Shown here piece after piece: positions 63,382-64,000 of a stretch of DNA of 64,000 bases. The stretch's first letter is position 1. Each line of letters begins with the position of its first letter. The DNA comes from an uncultured Desulfomonile sp. (GTDB lineage: Bacteria; Desulfobacterota; Desulfomonilia; Desulfomonilales; Desulfomonilaceae): positions 186,001 to 250,000 of the forward strand of contig CAJBEZ010000037.1 of the NCBI GenBank assembly GCA_903952205.1, written 5' to 3'. Below the pieces are notes generated by a model. It worked only from the letters and a program-made list of their open reading frames with translations, searched no databases and had not been told where the DNA came from. Made by a program: the position numbers and the translations under genes.

Positions 63382-64000
63382 ATGTCCATTAAAGAAGAAG
63401 TTTTTCAGTTGGCTAAAATCACTCACGAGGCGGCGGCGGACTCGGCGAGAATTTCTATGTCCCTCAAAACTTCAATATTGAATGATGTAGCCGCAAAGAT
63501 AAAATCTCACAAAGAAAATTTGCAAAAAGAAAATCTGAAAGATGTTCAGTCAGCAAAAAGCGTAGGGTTGTCTGAAGCTATGATAGATCGACTAACACTT
63601 TCGGATAAAGTAATCGCTCAAACGGTCGAGGGTCTCCAGGAGATCGCCGCATTTCCTGATCCGGTAGGAGAAATTACAGGAATGTGGGTGAGACCCAACG
63701 GCATGAGAGTCGGAAAAATGAGGATTCCTTTAGGTGTTGTCGGTATTATCTATGAATCCAGACCCAACGTGACAGCAGATGCTGCGGCGCTTTGTCTCAA
63801 AGCCGGGAACGCCGTGATTCTTCGAGGGGGATCTGAGGCTTATAATTCCAATTTAGCCATTGTAAACATATTTAAGGAAACTTTGAAAGAATCAGGAGTA
63901 AACCCGAATGTCTTGAATTTAATGCCGACCACTGATCGGGAGGCCATCACGCATTTATTGAAGCTTGAAGATTTTATAGATCTTATAATACCCAGAGGTG
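63382..64000 (+). CDS. proA: Glutamate-5-semialdehyde dehydrogenase (gamma-glutamyl phosphate reductase), 3' truncated by window end
   Basis: ProA reduces gamma-glutamyl phosphate in proline synthesis. The frame starts at ATG 63382 with GGAG six bases upstream and is open to the window edge: 206 residues of about 415. Signatures are MRIPLGVVGIIYESRPNVTADAAALCLKAGNAVILRGGSEAYNSN and the GSA-dehydrogenase start (FQLAKITHEAAADSARISMSLKTSIL). The substrate-binding Cys is beyond the edge. No proB is in view. Confidence 0.92.
   Translation, partial: MSIKEEVFQLAKITHEAAADSARISMSLKTSILNDVAAKIKSHKENLQKENLKDVQSAKSVGLSEAMIDRLTLSDKVIAQTVEGLQEIAAFPDPVGEITGMWVRPNGMRVGKMRIPLGVVGIIYESRPNVTADAAALCLKAGNAVILRGGSEAYNSNLAIVNIFKETLKESGVNPNVLNLMPTTDREAITHLLKLEDFIDLIIPRG

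Noticed and set aside
1-64000. tRNA/rRNA genes, CRISPR arrays and insertion sequences
   Set aside because: No cloverleaf-type sequence, regularly spaced repeats, transposase or integrase was seen while reading both strands.

Overview
The window looks like the chromosome of a strictly anaerobic, Gram-negative, aromatic-degrading bacterium, most probably a Desulfobacterota/Deltaproteobacteria relative (Desulfomonile- or Syntrophus-like; this is inference). The signs are phenylphosphate-synthase-type kinases, a UbiD/UbiX pair, a tungsten/molybdenum aldehyde:ferredoxin oxidoreductase, a RACo-like corrinoid-protein activator, pyruvate phosphate dikinase, an LptE-type outer membrane lipoprotein and GmhB (both pointing to LPS), and beta-barrel-like outer membrane proteins. 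I see no rRNA, tRNA, CRISPR array, insertion sequence or phage gene.

Layout. Bases 1-31,000 are mostly housekeeping: trpS (3' end), nth, a DUF2062 protein, a secreted Pro/Ser-rich protein, queE, an ASKHA/2Fe-2S corrinoid activator, ppdK, a dynamin-like GTPase next to an orphan FtsX-type permease, an AmpG-like MFS transporter, a DUF502 protein, an MBL hydrolase, gltX, dacB/PBP4, an unknown Cys-containing outer membrane protein, miaB, mdh, lptE and leuS. From about 26.7 to 50.8 kb lies a catabolic island of two minus-strand gene groups, each headed by a divergent LysR gene. Group 1 (48.2 down to 39.0 kb) is ubiX, a flavin split-barrel protein, phenylphosphate synthase subunits of about 70 and 40 kDa, a UbiD decarboxylase, an aromatic acyl-CoA ligase, a UPF0261/Tm-1-like protein and a 24 kDa CBS protein matching the third phenylphosphate synthase subunit. 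Group 2 (37.7 down to 26.7 kb) has a second 70/40-type kinase pair but no UbiD; instead it has two CrtI-like flavoproteins, an 86-residue protein, an SDR, a tandem-duplicated small-domain protein, an ABM-like protein, an HD phosphohydrolase and an aldehyde:ferredoxin oxidoreductase.

From 50.9 to 56.7 kb are a nucleotide-sugar dehydrogenase, a C-terminally truncated cyclopropane synthase, a YkgJ-type Cys-cluster protein, gmhB, a second copy of the unknown outer membrane protein family and a ThiS/MoaD-like carrier. From 56.9 to 61.9 kb is a three-subunit molybdenum hydroxylase resembling 4-hydroxybenzoyl-CoA reductase, then a frameshifted ORF and an IclR regulator. The window ends with mobB and the 5' part of proA.

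How the genes fit together (inference from families): the kinase would activate phenol to phenylphosphate, UbiD with the UbiX-made prenyl-FMN would carboxylate it to 4-hydroxybenzoate, the ligase would form the CoA thioester, and the molybdenum enzyme would remove the hydroxyl to give benzoyl-CoA. Group 2 appears to reuse the phosphoryl-activation step for another hydroxylated substrate that then goes through dehydrogenations rather than carboxylation. It is the best candidate for an undescribed pathway in this window. Two further points deserve attention: a possible pseudoknotted RNA behind the first outer membrane protein gene, and long-range inverted repeats behind its paralogue.
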